Shown: piece by piece, positions 24,053 through 32,084 of the stretch
Position numbering within the stretch: the first letter of the stretch is position 1
How the letters are laid out: every line of letters begins with the position of its first letter
Source of the DNA: Bacillota bacterium
Lineage (GTDB): Bacteria; Bacillota; Clostridia; Lachnospirales; Lachnospiraceae
NCBI GenBank assembly: GCA_029226935.1
Contig: JAQXYZ010000063.1
Span: 1-32,798 of the forward strand
DNA length: 32,798 nt
Direction: 5' to 3'
Position numbers and translations under genes: made by a program
Notes under the pieces: model-generated
Told to the model about the DNA's origin: nothing
Databases searched by the model: none
Seen by the model: only the letters and a program-made list of their open reading frames with translations

Positions 24053-24269
24053 TTCCCAAAAGTAAAATTTCATGGATGAACTGATATACTGAAGTGAAAA
24101 GTTTATTTCCACTTTGACGAGAGAGTAAATTATAAATCAAAAGCAGTAAGGCATAATAAAAATATATAAATGAAGTATTACAGATGAAGAAAATTGATAA
24201 GTTTTATAAAATTTTGAAACTTGGTGCGATTTAAAAATTCATATTACGGTGCGACTTTTTATAAAAAAC
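24053..24269. other. AT-rich gap before the toxin-antitoxin operon
   Basis: About 215 AT-rich bases between the tRNA-Ser promoter and the toxin-antitoxin promoter. The stretch GGTGCGATTT...GGTGCGACTTT repeats once about 28 bases apart (near 24222 and 24249). A 14-codon open frame (about 24184-24228) has no ribosome site. Nothing else recognised. Confidence 0.35.
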
Positions 24270-24298
24270 TTGAAATGTAACGACAGAAGCGTTACAAT
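24270..24298 (+). promoter_or_regulatory. Toxin-antitoxin promoter with operator filling the spacer
   Basis: TTGAAA (24270-24275), 17-base spacer, TACAAT (24293-24298). TGTAACG-ACAGAAG-CGTTACA (24276-24296), a perfect 7-base inverted repeat, fills the spacer and enters the -10. This is the expected position for RelB-type autorepression; antitoxins with a ribbon-helix-helix fold bind such sites. Confidence 0.75.
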
Positions 24299-24322
24299 AA
24301 GAACGACAGGAGGTGCTGAATT

Positions 24323-24625
24323 ATGGAAAAAACAGCAACATTAAATTTGAGAGTTAACCCTGCTGTGAAAGGGCGTGCAGAGGAAGTTTTATCAAAGCTC
24401 GGTATACCGATGTCTACAGCAATAGACATGTACTTGCATCAGATTTCTCTTACAGGAGGAATTCCTTTCTCGGTAACTTTACCCCAAGTACCTAATTCAA
24501 TTAATATGGATTTAATGCCATCTGATGAAATTCATGCTAAGATACAAAGAGGTTATGATGACATAGAAGCCGGAAAAGTGCAGAATGCAGCAAGTGCTTT
24601 TGCAAAGTTTAAGGAGAACCATTAG
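24323..24625 (+). CDS. RelB/DinJ family antitoxin
   Basis: 100 residues. The N-terminal ribbon-helix-helix is clear: TATLNLRVNPAVKGRAEEVLSKLGIPMSTAIDMYLHQI, followed by GGIPFSV, a hallmark of RelB/DinJ. It neutralises the toxin encoded next to it and represses the shared promoter. An AGGAGG ribosome site precedes ATG 24323. The toxin start is one base after its stop, the usual coupling. It lies in an AT-rich accessory segment. Confidence 0.95.
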   Translation: MEKTATLNLRVNPAVKGRAEEVLSKLGIPMSTAIDMYLHQISLTGGIPFSVTLPQVPNSINMDLMPSDEIHAKIQRGYDDIEAGKVQNAASAFAKFKENH

Positions 24626-24626
24626 C

Positions 24627-24950
24627 ATGAAGCAATATACAGTTGAGATTACAGATGAAGCATTAGCAGATATGGAACAACTTTATAATCATATCGCTTT
24701 TGTGTTGCTTGCACCAGAGAATGCAATGGGGCAGTATAATCGAATTGCTGCTGAGATACTAAAACTTGATGTTTTTCCAGAGCGTTTTCGAATTATGGAT
24801 TCAGAACCCGAACATTCAAAGGCGATTCGAAGAATGTTAGTAGATAACTACTCTGTATTCTACGTTGTAAAAGAAGACAGGGTGATTGTGACGGATGTAT
24901 TGTATAGTGCTTCGGATATAGAAGGAAGGTTGACAACAGAAAATCAGTAA
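24627..24950 (+). CDS. RelE/ParE family toxin
   Basis: 107 residues, ParE/RelE fold: YTVEITDEALADMEQLYNHIAFVLLAPENAM, then FPERFRIMD and RRMLVDNYSVFYVVKEDRVIVTDVLYSASD. The R-R-M-L-V-x-N-Y-x-V-F-Y strand is typical. RelE toxins cut mRNA on the ribosome whereas ParE toxins poison gyrase; the sequence does not tell which. Start ATG 24627 follows AAGGAG and lies 1 base after the antitoxin stop. An earlier start in this frame would lie inside the antitoxin gene. Confidence 0.93.
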   Translation: MKQYTVEITDEALADMEQLYNHIAFVLLAPENAMGQYNRIAAEILKLDVFPERFRIMDSEPEHSKAIRRMLVDNYSVFYVVKEDRVIVTDVLYSASDIEGRLTTENQ

Positions 24951-24973
24951 TAGTACTGCGTAAGCTTTGTAAA

Positions 24974-25942
24974 TTAATACCCTTTACTGAAATCAATAAT
25001 ATTCTTTTTGGGATCATTATTTTTATCTCGCTTCATATTTTCGCAGAATATATCTAAAATTCTCTTTCTTGTAAACCTATTTTCCCCCCAACTTATTCCT
25101 GAAATATGAGGAGTCAATAACACATTTTCCATATATCTGAGAGGATGATTTTCAGGTAAAGGTTCAGGATCTGTAACATCAAGAACTGCACCTCTGAGTA
25201 ATCCTTTCTGCAGAGCATTTGTCAATTCGTCCGTATTTAAAATAAATCCACGTCCAACATTTACGAGTATGGCGTTTGCCTTCATTTTTTTTATTCTTTC
25301 TGCATCAAACATTCCCGCTGTTTCTGCTGTACCCGGAAGCGCGATGATAACCACATCAGCACTTTGCAATTGTGTATCAACAGTGTCTATTGTATATATT
25401 TCATCAAAAGGCAAATGCCTATTGTTAGGAGTACGACATATTCCGACAGTATAAGAACCAAAACATTTAAGCTTTTTTGCAGTTTCCTGTCCAATATTTC
25501 CTGTTCCTAAAATAAGCACTCTTTTCCCCTCTAATGTATCATCACCCTGAATTTGATTCCAACCACCATTTTTCATTTGTGCACGATATGAGAACAGATT
25601 TTTATATATTGCAAGAATTCCGGAAATAATATATTCAGAAATAACACATCCATAAGCACCTGAAGCACTGGTAAGAATAATGTTATCAGGAAAATCTGGG
25701 GCAGAAGTGTATTTATTGGCACCTGCCCAAGTCATTTGAATCCACCTCAGATTTTTCATAAAATGAATTGTACTGTATTCAGGTTCACCAAATATAATTT
25801 CTATATTTGCATAATCCTCACTTTTAAGAAGTTCCTTCTCGTTGTCAAAAAACAAAACCTTATCCTCTTTTTCAACTGATGATAAAATAAGTTCTTTTTC
25901 ACATTCCAAACATTTTTTGATTATAGCAATAGTTCGCATCAT
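24974..25942 (-). CDS. D-isomer-specific 2-hydroxyacid dehydrogenase, SerA/GhrA-like
   Basis: 322 residues. The NAD-binding motif is GTGNIG (146-151). Catalytic residues are R231 (NVGRGF), E260 (VTDPEPLPENHPL) and H279 (LLTPHISGISW). The pattern fits glyoxylate/hydroxypyruvate reductase or phosphoglycerate-dehydrogenase-like members, distinct from the lactate type found at 9.3 kb. The substrate is unknown. The start is ATG 25940-25942 or the next in-frame ATG; AGAAAGGAAAA lies just upstream, so the second ATG has the better spacing. It sits alone in an AT-rich block beside a toxin-antitoxin pair and may have been acquired. Confidence 0.88.
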   Translation of the reverse strand: MMRTIAIIKKCLECEKELILSSVEKEDKVLFFDNEKELLKSEDYANIEIIFGEPEYSTIHFMKNLRWIQMTWAGANKYTSAPDFPDNIILTSASGAYGCVISEYIISGILAIYKNLFSYRAQMKNGGWNQIQGDDTLEGKRVLILGTGNIGQETAKKLKCFGSYTVGICRTPNNRHLPFDEIYTIDTVDTQLQSADVVIIALPGTAETAGMFDAERIKKMKANAILVNVGRGFILNTDELTNALQKGLLRGAVLDVTDPEPLPENHPLRYMENVLLTPHISGISWGENRFTRKRILDIFCENMKRDKNNDPKKNIIDFSKGY

Positions 25943-25992
25943 TTTTCCTTTCTAGCTTCATTAGTATTTTCTGCTTAACCTTAATTTTTTTA

Positions 25993-26160
25993 TCACATCA
26001 AGTTAAAATGTTCTATCATCATTTCATAAAAATCAAGAACAATATCCAAACTATTAATTGAATTTAGCCATGCATACATTTTACCATCCAAACCAAGTCT
26101 TGCAAAGTCTAATGGTTTATCTATTGCTAAAGCATTAAGTGAATTTTGTGTTATAATGTG
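25993..26160 (-). pseudogene. Possible 3' remnant of a minus-strand gene
   Basis: A 55-codon open frame ends at TGA (25995-25993). It translates to protein-like sequence with a hydrophobic/charged rhythm (for example ALAIDKPLDFARLGLDG, then WLNSINSLDIVLDFYEMM) but has no start with a ribosome site, and a stop lies directly upstream at 26163. I infer the tail of a degraded gene, on the same strand as the dehydrogenase. The family is not recognised. Confidence 0.4.
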
Positions 26161-26229
26161 TTATGTAATTCCACAATTCCAGTTTGTCTGACGAATTTAT
26201 TGTTAGAGAGAAACTGATATGTAAAGTGG

Positions 26230-26258
26230 TTGTCGAGGTGCTCTAAATTATGTATAAT
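26230..26258 (+). promoter_or_regulatory. pfkA: Promoter of the phosphofructokinase gene
   Basis: TTGTCG (26230-26235), 17-base spacer, perfect TATAAT (26253-26258), 67 bases before the start codon. Confidence 0.75.
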
Positions 26259-26325
26259 AAATAATATATAGGTTGGAAAAAATAAGTTCGTTTACATTAG
26301 GACAACCTGGACAAGGAGGAAGCAC

Positions 26326-27402
26326 ATGGTGAAGAGAATTGGTATGTTAACAAGTGGTGGCGATTGTCAGGCACTGAATGCCGCAATGAGAGGTGTGGTT
26401 AAATGTCTTGTGAACAGTAAGGAAGACGTTGAGATTTATGGGTTCATAGACGGCTATAAGGGGCTTATTTACGGTAACTTCCGAATGCTTGAAGGACGTG
26501 ATTTTTCCGGGATACTGACCAAGGGCGGAACAATCCTTGGAAGCTCCAGAACGCCTTTTAAGACAATTAAAGATCCTGATGAAAACGGTTTGGATAAGGT
26601 TGATGCCATGAAGCAGAATTATTACAAGCTCCGTTTGGACTGTCTTGTAATCTTAGGTGGCAACGGTACACATAAAACAGCAAATCTTCTCAGAGAAGAA
26701 GGATTAAATATCATTACACTTCCCAAGACAATTGACAATGATCTGTGGGGAACAGATATGACCTTTGGCTTCCAGAGTGCGGTTAATATTGCGACAGATG
26801 CGATTGACTGTATTCATACTACGGCAGCGTCCCACGGAAGAGTATTTATCGTAGAGGTTATGGGACATAAGGTAGGATGGCTTACCCTGAATGCAGGTAT
26901 GGCAGGAGGTGCCGACATTATTCTTATTCCTGAAATCCCCTATGATATTAAGAAGGTCGTAGCCAAGATTAAAGAGCGCAGCGATAATGGCAGCCGTTTC
27001 ACTATTCTTGCAGTTGCAGAAGGTGCGATTTCCAAAGAGGATGCCAAACTGTCCAAAAAAGAATATAAGGAAAAAATGAAGAATTATAAGTTCCCGTCTG
27101 TTTCTTACGAACTGGCACAGCAGATTCAGGAAATGACAGGACACGAAGTAAGGGTTACAGTTCCCGGACATACACAGCGAGGCGGAAGCCCCTGCCCGTA
27201 TGACCGTGTATTTGCAAGCCGTCTGGGAGCAGAAGCAGGCGAGCTGATTTTAAAGGGCGAGTATGGGTTCATGGTTGGATATAAGAATCGTGAGGTTGTT
27301 AAGGTGCCTTTGGAAGAAGTTGCCGGAAAGCTTAAGATGATTTCACCGGATGCCACCATCGTAAAAGAGGCAAAATTGATGGGAATCAGCTTCGGAGATT
27401 AA
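26326..27402 (+). CDS. pfkA: 6-phosphofructokinase (PfkA superfamily, long form)
   Basis: 358 residues, longer than the 320 of E. coli PfkA and nearer to the group III (mixed ATP/PPi) enzymes. It phosphorylates fructose-6-phosphate, a committed step of glycolysis. Motifs: TSGGDCQALNAAMRG (9-23), GGNGT (111-115), PKTIDND (133-139, catalytic base D137), and the substrate loop GHTQRGGSP. At the donor site it has G114 (E. coli G104, an ATP mark) but K134 (E. coli G124; lysine is a PPi-enzyme mark), and N113 replaces the usual D103. Phosphate donor therefore cannot be assigned. GGAGG before ATG 26326; dnaX starts 37 bases after its stop. Confidence 0.93.
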   Translation: MVKRIGMLTSGGDCQALNAAMRGVVKCLVNSKEDVEIYGFIDGYKGLIYGNFRMLEGRDFSGILTKGGTILGSSRTPFKTIKDPDENGLDKVDAMKQNYYKLRLDCLVILGGNGTHKTANLLREEGLNIITLPKTIDNDLWGTDMTFGFQSAVNIATDAIDCIHTTAASHGRVFIVEVMGHKVGWLTLNAGMAGGADIILIPEIPYDIKKVVAKIKERSDNGSRFTILAVAEGAISKEDAKLSKKEYKEKMKNYKFPSVSYELAQQIQEMTGHEVRVTVPGHTQRGGSPCPYDRVFASRLGAEAGELILKGEYGFMVGYKNREVVKVPLEEVAGKLKMISPDATIVKEAKLMGISFGD

Positions 27403-27439
27403 TCAGGAGCCGCAAGGCCCATGGAAGGAAAGATAAGGA

Positions 27440-29044
27440 ATGTCATATACAGCCCTTTACAGAAAATTCCGTCCTGCAACTTTTGAAGATGTAAAGGGAC
27501 AGGATCATATTGTTACTACATTAAAAAATCAGATTAAAGCAGAGCGTACTTCCCATGCATATCTTTTTTGCGGAACCAGAGGAACGGGAAAGACTACCAT
27601 TGCCAAAATTTTTGCCAGAGCAGTGAACTGCGAACACCCTGTAGATGGAAGCCCTTGTGGGGAATGCTCCATCTGCAGGGCAATCGCAGCAGGTGCCAGC
27701 ATGAATGTGATTGAAATTGATGCGGCGTCCAACAATGGTGTTGACAGTATCCGTGAGATTGTGGATGAAGTAACTTATTCTCCTGCAGAAGGAAAATATA
27801 AAGTTTACATTATTGATGAGGTTCATATGCTTTCTATAGGAGCCTTTAATGCGCTCCTTAAGACTCTGGAGGAACCGCCATCCTATGTTATTTTTATTTT
27901 GGCGACCACAGAAGTGCATAAGATCCCCATCACTATTTTGTCCAGATGCCAGAGGTATGATTTCAGAAGAATTACCATTGATACGATTGCTGACCGTATC
28001 AGGGAGCTGATGGAAAAGGAACAGGTGCAGATAGAGGAGAAGGCAATCCGCTATATTGCCAAAGCAGCTGATGGCTCCATGCGTGATGCACTCAGCCTTT
28101 TGGATCAGTGTATCGCATTTCATTTTGGGCAGGAATTGACCTACGACAAGGTACTTGATGTGCTTGGGGCCGTGGACACGGAGGTGTTCAGCAGACTTCT
28201 CAGAATCGTACTTGATGCAGATGTAACAGGTGTAATCTCTCTGTTGGAAGAGATTGTGATGCAGGGGCGGGAGCTGACTCAGTTTATTACGGATTTTACA
28301 TGGTATCTGCGTAACCTTTTGCTGGTAAAGACGGCAGATGGAATTGAAGATGTGATTGATGTTTCCACGGAAAATCTTGCCAGGCTGAAAGAAGAAGCGC
28401 AGATGGTGGAAAATGATATTATCATGCGATATATCAGAGTGATGTCTGAACTGTCGGGACAGATACGATATGCCACTCAAAAGAGAATTCTTGTGGAGGT
28501 TGCATTGATTAAACTGTGCAGACCCAGTATGGAAACAGACACATCATCACTGGTAGACCGTGTCAGACAGCTTGAAGAAAAATTGGAAAATGGAGTGCCT
28601 GTTGCAGTTGTATCAGGAGGAAGCACAGCAGGTTACACCATGACGGATAAGACTTCAGATTCCGCAGTAAGGGCAGAATTGCCTAAAGCAGTTCCAGAGG
28701 ATGTGAAGCAGGTAGCAGGGAATTGGTCTGCTATTGTCGGAGAAGCGCCAATGCCTATGAAAGCATATTTAAAGAGTGCGTATCCCAGCCTTGGAACAGA
28801 TGGGAGCTTGCTGGTGGTAGTGCAGGATGGTCTCCCTTCTGATTATTTCAGGGAAGCATCACATAAGGAGGAACTGGAACGTATTGTTGCGGATTACTCC
28901 GGCAAAGAAATGCAGATTACCATACAGAGCGTCCAGCAAGGAAGAAATCCGGAAGAGGTTTTTCCTGATCTGACCAGACTGGTAAACCAGACCATTAACA
29001 TGGAAGTAGAGGAACTGGAGGAAGAACCGGAGGATATGTACTAA
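27440..29044 (+). CDS. dnaX: DNA polymerase III subunits gamma/tau
   Basis: 534 residues. DnaX is the clamp-loader ATPase of the replisome. The Walker A motif is GTRGTGKT (45-52), the zinc module is C64...C73-x2-C76-x2-C79, and Walker B/DEVH follows (IIDEVHMLS). The sensor and collar regions continue to about 365; the remaining ~170 residues form a tau-like tail with a VEELEEEPEDMY end. A frameshift signal for gamma was not searched for. AAGGA precedes ATG 27440. It is followed by ebfC and recR, the standard bacterial dnaX-ebfC-recR order. A 319-residue antisense open frame here is a shadow. Confidence 0.97.
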   Translation: MSYTALYRKFRPATFEDVKGQDHIVTTLKNQIKAERTSHAYLFCGTRGTGKTTIAKIFARAVNCEHPVDGSPCGECSICRAIAAGASMNVIEIDAASNNGVDSIREIVDEVTYSPAEGKYKVYIIDEVHMLSIGAFNALLKTLEEPPSYVIFILATTEVHKIPITILSRCQRYDFRRITIDTIADRIRELMEKEQVQIEEKAIRYIAKAADGSMRDALSLLDQCIAFHFGQELTYDKVLDVLGAVDTEVFSRLLRIVLDADVTGVISLLEEIVMQGRELTQFITDFTWYLRNLLLVKTADGIEDVIDVSTENLARLKEEAQMVENDIIMRYIRVMSELSGQIRYATQKRILVEVALIKLCRPSMETDTSSLVDRVRQLEEKLENGVPVAVVSGGSTAGYTMTDKTSDSAVRAELPKAVPEDVKQVAGNWSAIVGEAPMPMKAYLKSAYPSLGTDGSLLVVVQDGLPSDYFREASHKEELERIVADYSGKEMQITIQSVQQGRNPEEVFPDLTRLVNQTINMEVEELEEEPEDMY

Positions 29045-29065
29045 AAGAGCTATAGATATAGTAAA

Positions 29066-29094
29066 TTGACAGTTGAAATCATGCTATGGTTAAT
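29066..29094 (+). promoter_or_regulatory. Possible promoter of the ebfC-recR pair
   Basis: TTGACA (29066-29071), 17-base spacer, GTTAAT (29089-29094), in the 99-base gap after dnaX. The -35 is perfect and the -10 matches four of six bases. Confidence 0.45.
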
Positions 29095-29143
29095 AGTAAA
29101 ATATTGAATAAACAGATTGATGCGGAAAGGAATTGATATTAAT

Positions 29144-29494
29144 ATGGCAAAGCGTGGAGGATTTCCGGGAGGAATGCCCGGTAACATGAATAATCTGATG
29201 AAACAGGCGCAGAGAATGCAGCGTCAAATGGAAGAAAATCAGAAGGAACTGGAGACAAAGGAGTTTACTGCTAAGGCAGGAGGCGGAGCGGTTGAGGTAA
29301 CCGTAACAGGCAAGAAAGAAGTAACTAAGGTCAAATTAGCTGAGGAGGTTGTAGATCCTGAGGACATTGAAATGTTGGAGGATCTGGTAATGGCAGCCAC
29401 CAATGAAGCTCTTCGTATGGCAGAGGAAGCAAACGCCGAGGTAATGAATAAGATGGCGGGTGGACTTGGTTTGGGAGGAGGCCTTCCTTTTTAA
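29144..29494 (+). CDS. ebfC: YbaB/EbfC family nucleoid-associated protein
   Basis: 116 residues. A small dimeric DNA-binding protein that coats and bridges DNA. The N-terminus [21 protein letters not shown], the helix [15 protein letters not shown], and [21 protein letters not shown] are signatures. The Gly-rich ends ([11 protein letters not shown]) are normal. ATG 29144 fits the family start; the open frame extends up to TTG 29117 without similarity. The stop TAA overlaps the recR ATG (TAATG), so the two are translationally coupled. Confidence 0.96.
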   Translation: MAKRGGFPGGMPGNMNNLMKQAQRMQRQMEENQKELETKEFTAKAGGGAVEVTVTGKKEVTKVKLAEEVVDPEDIEMLEDLVMAATNEALRMAEEANAEVMNKMAGGLGLGGGLPF

Positions 29495-30090
29495 TGGATC
29501 TGTACAGCGGACATATTAATAAATTAATAGATGAGTTGTCCGGATTGCCGGGAATTGGGTCAAAGTCAGCACAAAGGCTGGCTTTTCATTTGATTAATAT
29601 GCCTAAGGATAAGGTAAACAAATTGGCCAAGACAATTATAGAAGCGAAAGAAAACGTTCGCTACTGTAAAGAGTGTTTTACTTTGACAGACAGCGAAATC
29701 TGTCCGGTGTGTGCAAATGCAAAACGAGATCACAGCACAATTATGGTGGTTGAGAACACCAGGGATCTGGCGGCATACGAAAAAACGGGGAAATACGAGG
29801 GCGTTTATCATGTGCTTCATGGTGCAATTTCCCCTATGCTTGGCATCGGACCTGGGGATATCAGATTAAAGGAGCTGATCACCCGGCTGGAAGGTAATGT
29901 TTCTGAGGTAATTATAGCCACCAATTCGAGTCTGGAGGGTGAAACTACGGCTATGTATATTAGCAAGCTGATCAAACCTACCGGGATTAAAGTTACCAGA
30001 ATAGCCAGTGGAGTACCTGTCGGAGGCGATTTGGAATATATTGACGAGGTAACTCTTTTACGCGCTCTGGAGGGAAGAGTAGAAATATGA
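29494..30090 (+). CDS. recR: Recombination mediator protein RecR
   Basis: 198 residues, the usual size. RecR with RecF/RecO loads RecA at single-strand gaps. A helix-hairpin-helix starts at [19 protein letters not shown], a Cys4 zinc finger has C58-x2-C61...C70-x2-C73, and the Toprim domain follows ([30 protein letters not shown], then [14 protein letters not shown]). Its ATG shares a base with the ebfC stop. A strong terminator follows 13 bases after its stop. Confidence 0.98.
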   Translation: MDLYSGHINKLIDELSGLPGIGSKSAQRLAFHLINMPKDKVNKLAKTIIEAKENVRYCKECFTLTDSEICPVCANAKRDHSTIMVVENTRDLAAYEKTGKYEGVYHVLHGAISPMLGIGPGDIRLKELITRLEGNVSEVIIATNSSLEGETTAMYISKLIKPTGIKVTRIASGVPVGGDLEYIDEVTLLRALEGRVEI

Positions 30091-30103
30091 GAGAACTTTT
30101 TGG

Positions 30104-30134
30104 AAAAAGATATGAGAATGTCTCATATCTTTTT
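30104..30134 (+). terminator. Terminator after recR
   Basis: AAAAAGATATGAGA (30104-30117), loop ATG, TCTCATATCTTTTT (30121-30134). A perfect 14-bp stem, ending in the T run. With A's on the other side it may also work in reverse. Confidence 0.93.
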
Positions 30135-30238
30135 AAATAATGGGAATTTGTATTTCTTTGGCGATGCATCACTGCGCTGATTTAGGGGAGTTTATGTTAA
30201 ACTGAAGGCAGATGTACGAGCATACAGGAGGCGTAAAA

Positions 30239-30820
30239 ATGCATTTGCCGGAAATAGTAAAAGAAGTAGGGACGATTGGCGGGGAGCAACGCGTTTATGT
30301 AGAGGATTATGTCTATACATATTTGTATGGATTGAAAAGGAATGACGGTGGATTTCCCCTTCGGGCGGCACTTTATGGACATACATGCAAAAAGGGCAGT
30401 ACAAACTTTTATTTTATATATGGAGCTGCCAGTGTGACCTATGAGCTTTCAAGAGGAAGGGATGAAGAACAGGTCAGAAAAGATTTTTTTGAAGAATATG
30501 AGCTGATTGGTTACGTTAATATTTATGGGGACAGGCAGGAGTGGCCGGGAAAGAAGAATGGCTATTATGTTTTTTATGAGACAAATGAAGCCATGCAGAA
30601 TTATCTGATTTCCTGCTATGAAGAAAAAGAGAAAAGAACTGCATCTACAGATGTGAAGAAAACCTCCTTTTTTATAGGAGATGTAATTAAGAGGTTATTT
30701 TGCGGAGGATGCATTATTATCTTGACAATAGCAGCAACTGCGATTAATGATTATAGTAAAATGCAGGGATTCGTGAAAGAGGTTGATCGACTGATAACTT
30801 TCGCAGAAATGAAAAATTAA
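30239..30820 (+). CDS. Unrecognised protein with a C-terminal membrane helix
   Basis: 193 residues. The soluble part (about 1-140) is aromatic-rich with a conserved-looking block around VYVEDYVYTYLYGLKRNDGGFPLRAALYG and VTYELSRGRDEEQVRKDFFEEYELIGYVNIYGD. A single hydrophobic helix (about 155-172, CGGCIIILTIAATAIN) lies near the C-terminus, so it looks tail-anchored with the bulk in the cytoplasm. AGGAGG lies 8 bases before ATG 30239. It is followed after 39 bases by a DUF5711-type protein, with which it may be co-transcribed. I do not recognise the family. Confidence 0.75.
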   Translation: MHLPEIVKEVGTIGGEQRVYVEDYVYTYLYGLKRNDGGFPLRAALYGHTCKKGSTNFYFIYGAASVTYELSRGRDEEQVRKDFFEEYELIGYVNIYGDRQEWPGKKNGYYVFYETNEAMQNYLISCYEEKEKRTASTDVKKTSFFIGDVIKRLFCGGCIIILTIAATAINDYSKMQGFVKEVDRLITFAEMKN

Positions 30821-30859
30821 AGTTGTCGGTTGCATTACGAAAGATTTGGAGATAAGAAG

Positions 30860-32071
30860 ATGTCGAATGTGCGGGACTATTTTAAGGAAAGAGAAAAGAG
30901 GCAGAACGCTGCGGTAAATGTGGATTATAAGGAAAAAATCCGCAGCCATAAGCTTACGGTATTCTACAGGCTTTCCCTAAGCATATTGTTGATCATAGCA
31001 GTGATTGCTTTTCTGGTGATACAATGGAAAAATAAAGTATTTACGGAGAGCACGGTTGTAAGTTCTAATCCGATTACCATTGTGCAGGGTGCGGAGGTTA
31101 CAAACCTGGGTGGAAATATACTTTTATATAGTAAAGATGGAGCCAGCTGCATTGATTCCGGAGGAACTGCTGTCTGGAACAGAACGTATGAAATGCAAAA
31201 TCCCATGATTTCTGTCTGTGGTCAGACAGCAGCGATTGGAGATTATAATGGACGTTCTATTTATGTGGTGGACAAGAATAGCGAGAAAGGAACAGTCAAC
31301 ACCAATCTTCCAATCAGAGATTTCAGTGTTTCACAAAACGGAGTAGTAGCAGCGGTTTTGGATGATGCAAATGTTACCAGAATCTATGTGTATGATGCCA
31401 ATGAGGACACGGAGACCCCTATTGTGGAGTCAAGAGCAACTATGGATAAGAGCGGATATCCGGTCAGCATTTCCCTTACGCCTAACGGAAAGATAATGGT
31501 AGTTTCCTATCTGTATGTGGATAGTGGGAATATGAAATCGTCTGTGGCATTTTATAATTTCGGGGAAGTGGGAAAAAACGAAGCTGATAATTACGTCAGT
31601 GGTTATGATTATCTGGACACGGTCATTCCTTATGTTCAGTTTATGGATAATGATTCTGCGTTTGCTGTTTCAGATGACCGAATTGTGTTTTTCTCCGGTG
31701 GTGAGCGCCCTGTGAATGTAGCATCGAACCTTTTGGAGGAAGAAGTACAGAGCGTTTACTATAATGAAAGCTATGTAGGTCTGGTCTTCATTAATCAAAG
31801 TGGAGAGTCAGCGTATCGACTGGATGTTTATAATGCATCAGGCAGTAAAGTGCATTCGCAGTTCTTTGATATAGAATATACGGATATTGTTTTTAATAAG
31901 GATCAGATTATCATATATAATGACCTTGACTGCCAGATTTGCAATATAAAGGGAGTGGACAAATTCACCGGAGAGTTTGATAAGAGCACATCGTTAGTGA
32001 TTCCAACTTCTTCGATTTATAAATATGTTACAGTAACAACAAATTCTATTGATATGATTGAATTGAAATGA
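30860..32071 (+). CDS. DUF5711-like membrane-anchored beta-propeller protein
   Basis: 403 residues. A cytoplasmic N-terminus of ~30 residues precedes one membrane helix (about 37-57, SLSILLIIAVIAFLVI). The ~345-residue outside part is made of repeating beta blocks of the propeller kind (for example GGNILLYSKDGASCIDSGGTAVWNRTYEM, then LTPNGKIMVVSYLYVDSG, then FMDNDSAFAVSDDRIVFF). This matches the DUF5711 pattern known from Lachnospiraceae; its role is unknown. ATG 30860 after GGAGATAAGAAG gives MSNVRDYFKEREKR, a better start than the upstream GTG-less extension. A CvpA-like gene starts 13 bases later. Confidence 0.82.
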   Translation: MSNVRDYFKEREKRQNAAVNVDYKEKIRSHKLTVFYRLSLSILLIIAVIAFLVIQWKNKVFTESTVVSSNPITIVQGAEVTNLGGNILLYSKDGASCIDSGGTAVWNRTYEMQNPMISVCGQTAAIGDYNGRSIYVVDKNSEKGTVNTNLPIRDFSVSQNGVVAAVLDDANVTRIYVYDANEDTETPIVESRATMDKSGYPVSISLTPNGKIMVVSYLYVDSGNMKSSVAFYNFGEVGKNEADNYVSGYDYLDTVIPYVQFMDNDSAFAVSDDRIVFFSGGERPVNVASNLLEEEVQSVYYNESYVGLVFINQSGESAYRLDVYNASGSKVHSQFFDIEYTDIVFNKDQIIIYNDLDCQICNIKGVDKFTGEFDKSTSLVIPTSSIYKYVTVTTNSIDMIELK

Positions 32072-32084
32072 CAGGAAGGAACCA

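Noticed and set aside
24184-24228. 14-codon open frame upstream of the toxin-antitoxin promoter
   Set aside because: No ribosome site, AT-rich, and too short to support as a gene.
23925-24323. tRNA-Ser as the attachment site of an integrated island
   Set aside because: The AT-rich block lies on the 5' side of the tRNA, while integrases normally use the 3' end. No integrase and no repeated tRNA fragment were seen.
24585-24626. Earlier start of the toxin gene inside the antitoxin gene
   Set aside because: ATG 24627 follows AAGGAG and gives the normal RelE/ParE N-terminus.
27521-28480. Long antisense open frame (319 residues) inside dnaX
   Set aside because: dnaX is unmistakable here. The antisense product is rich in His, Cys and Phe in a way typical of a shadow frame, with no ribosome site or neighbours.
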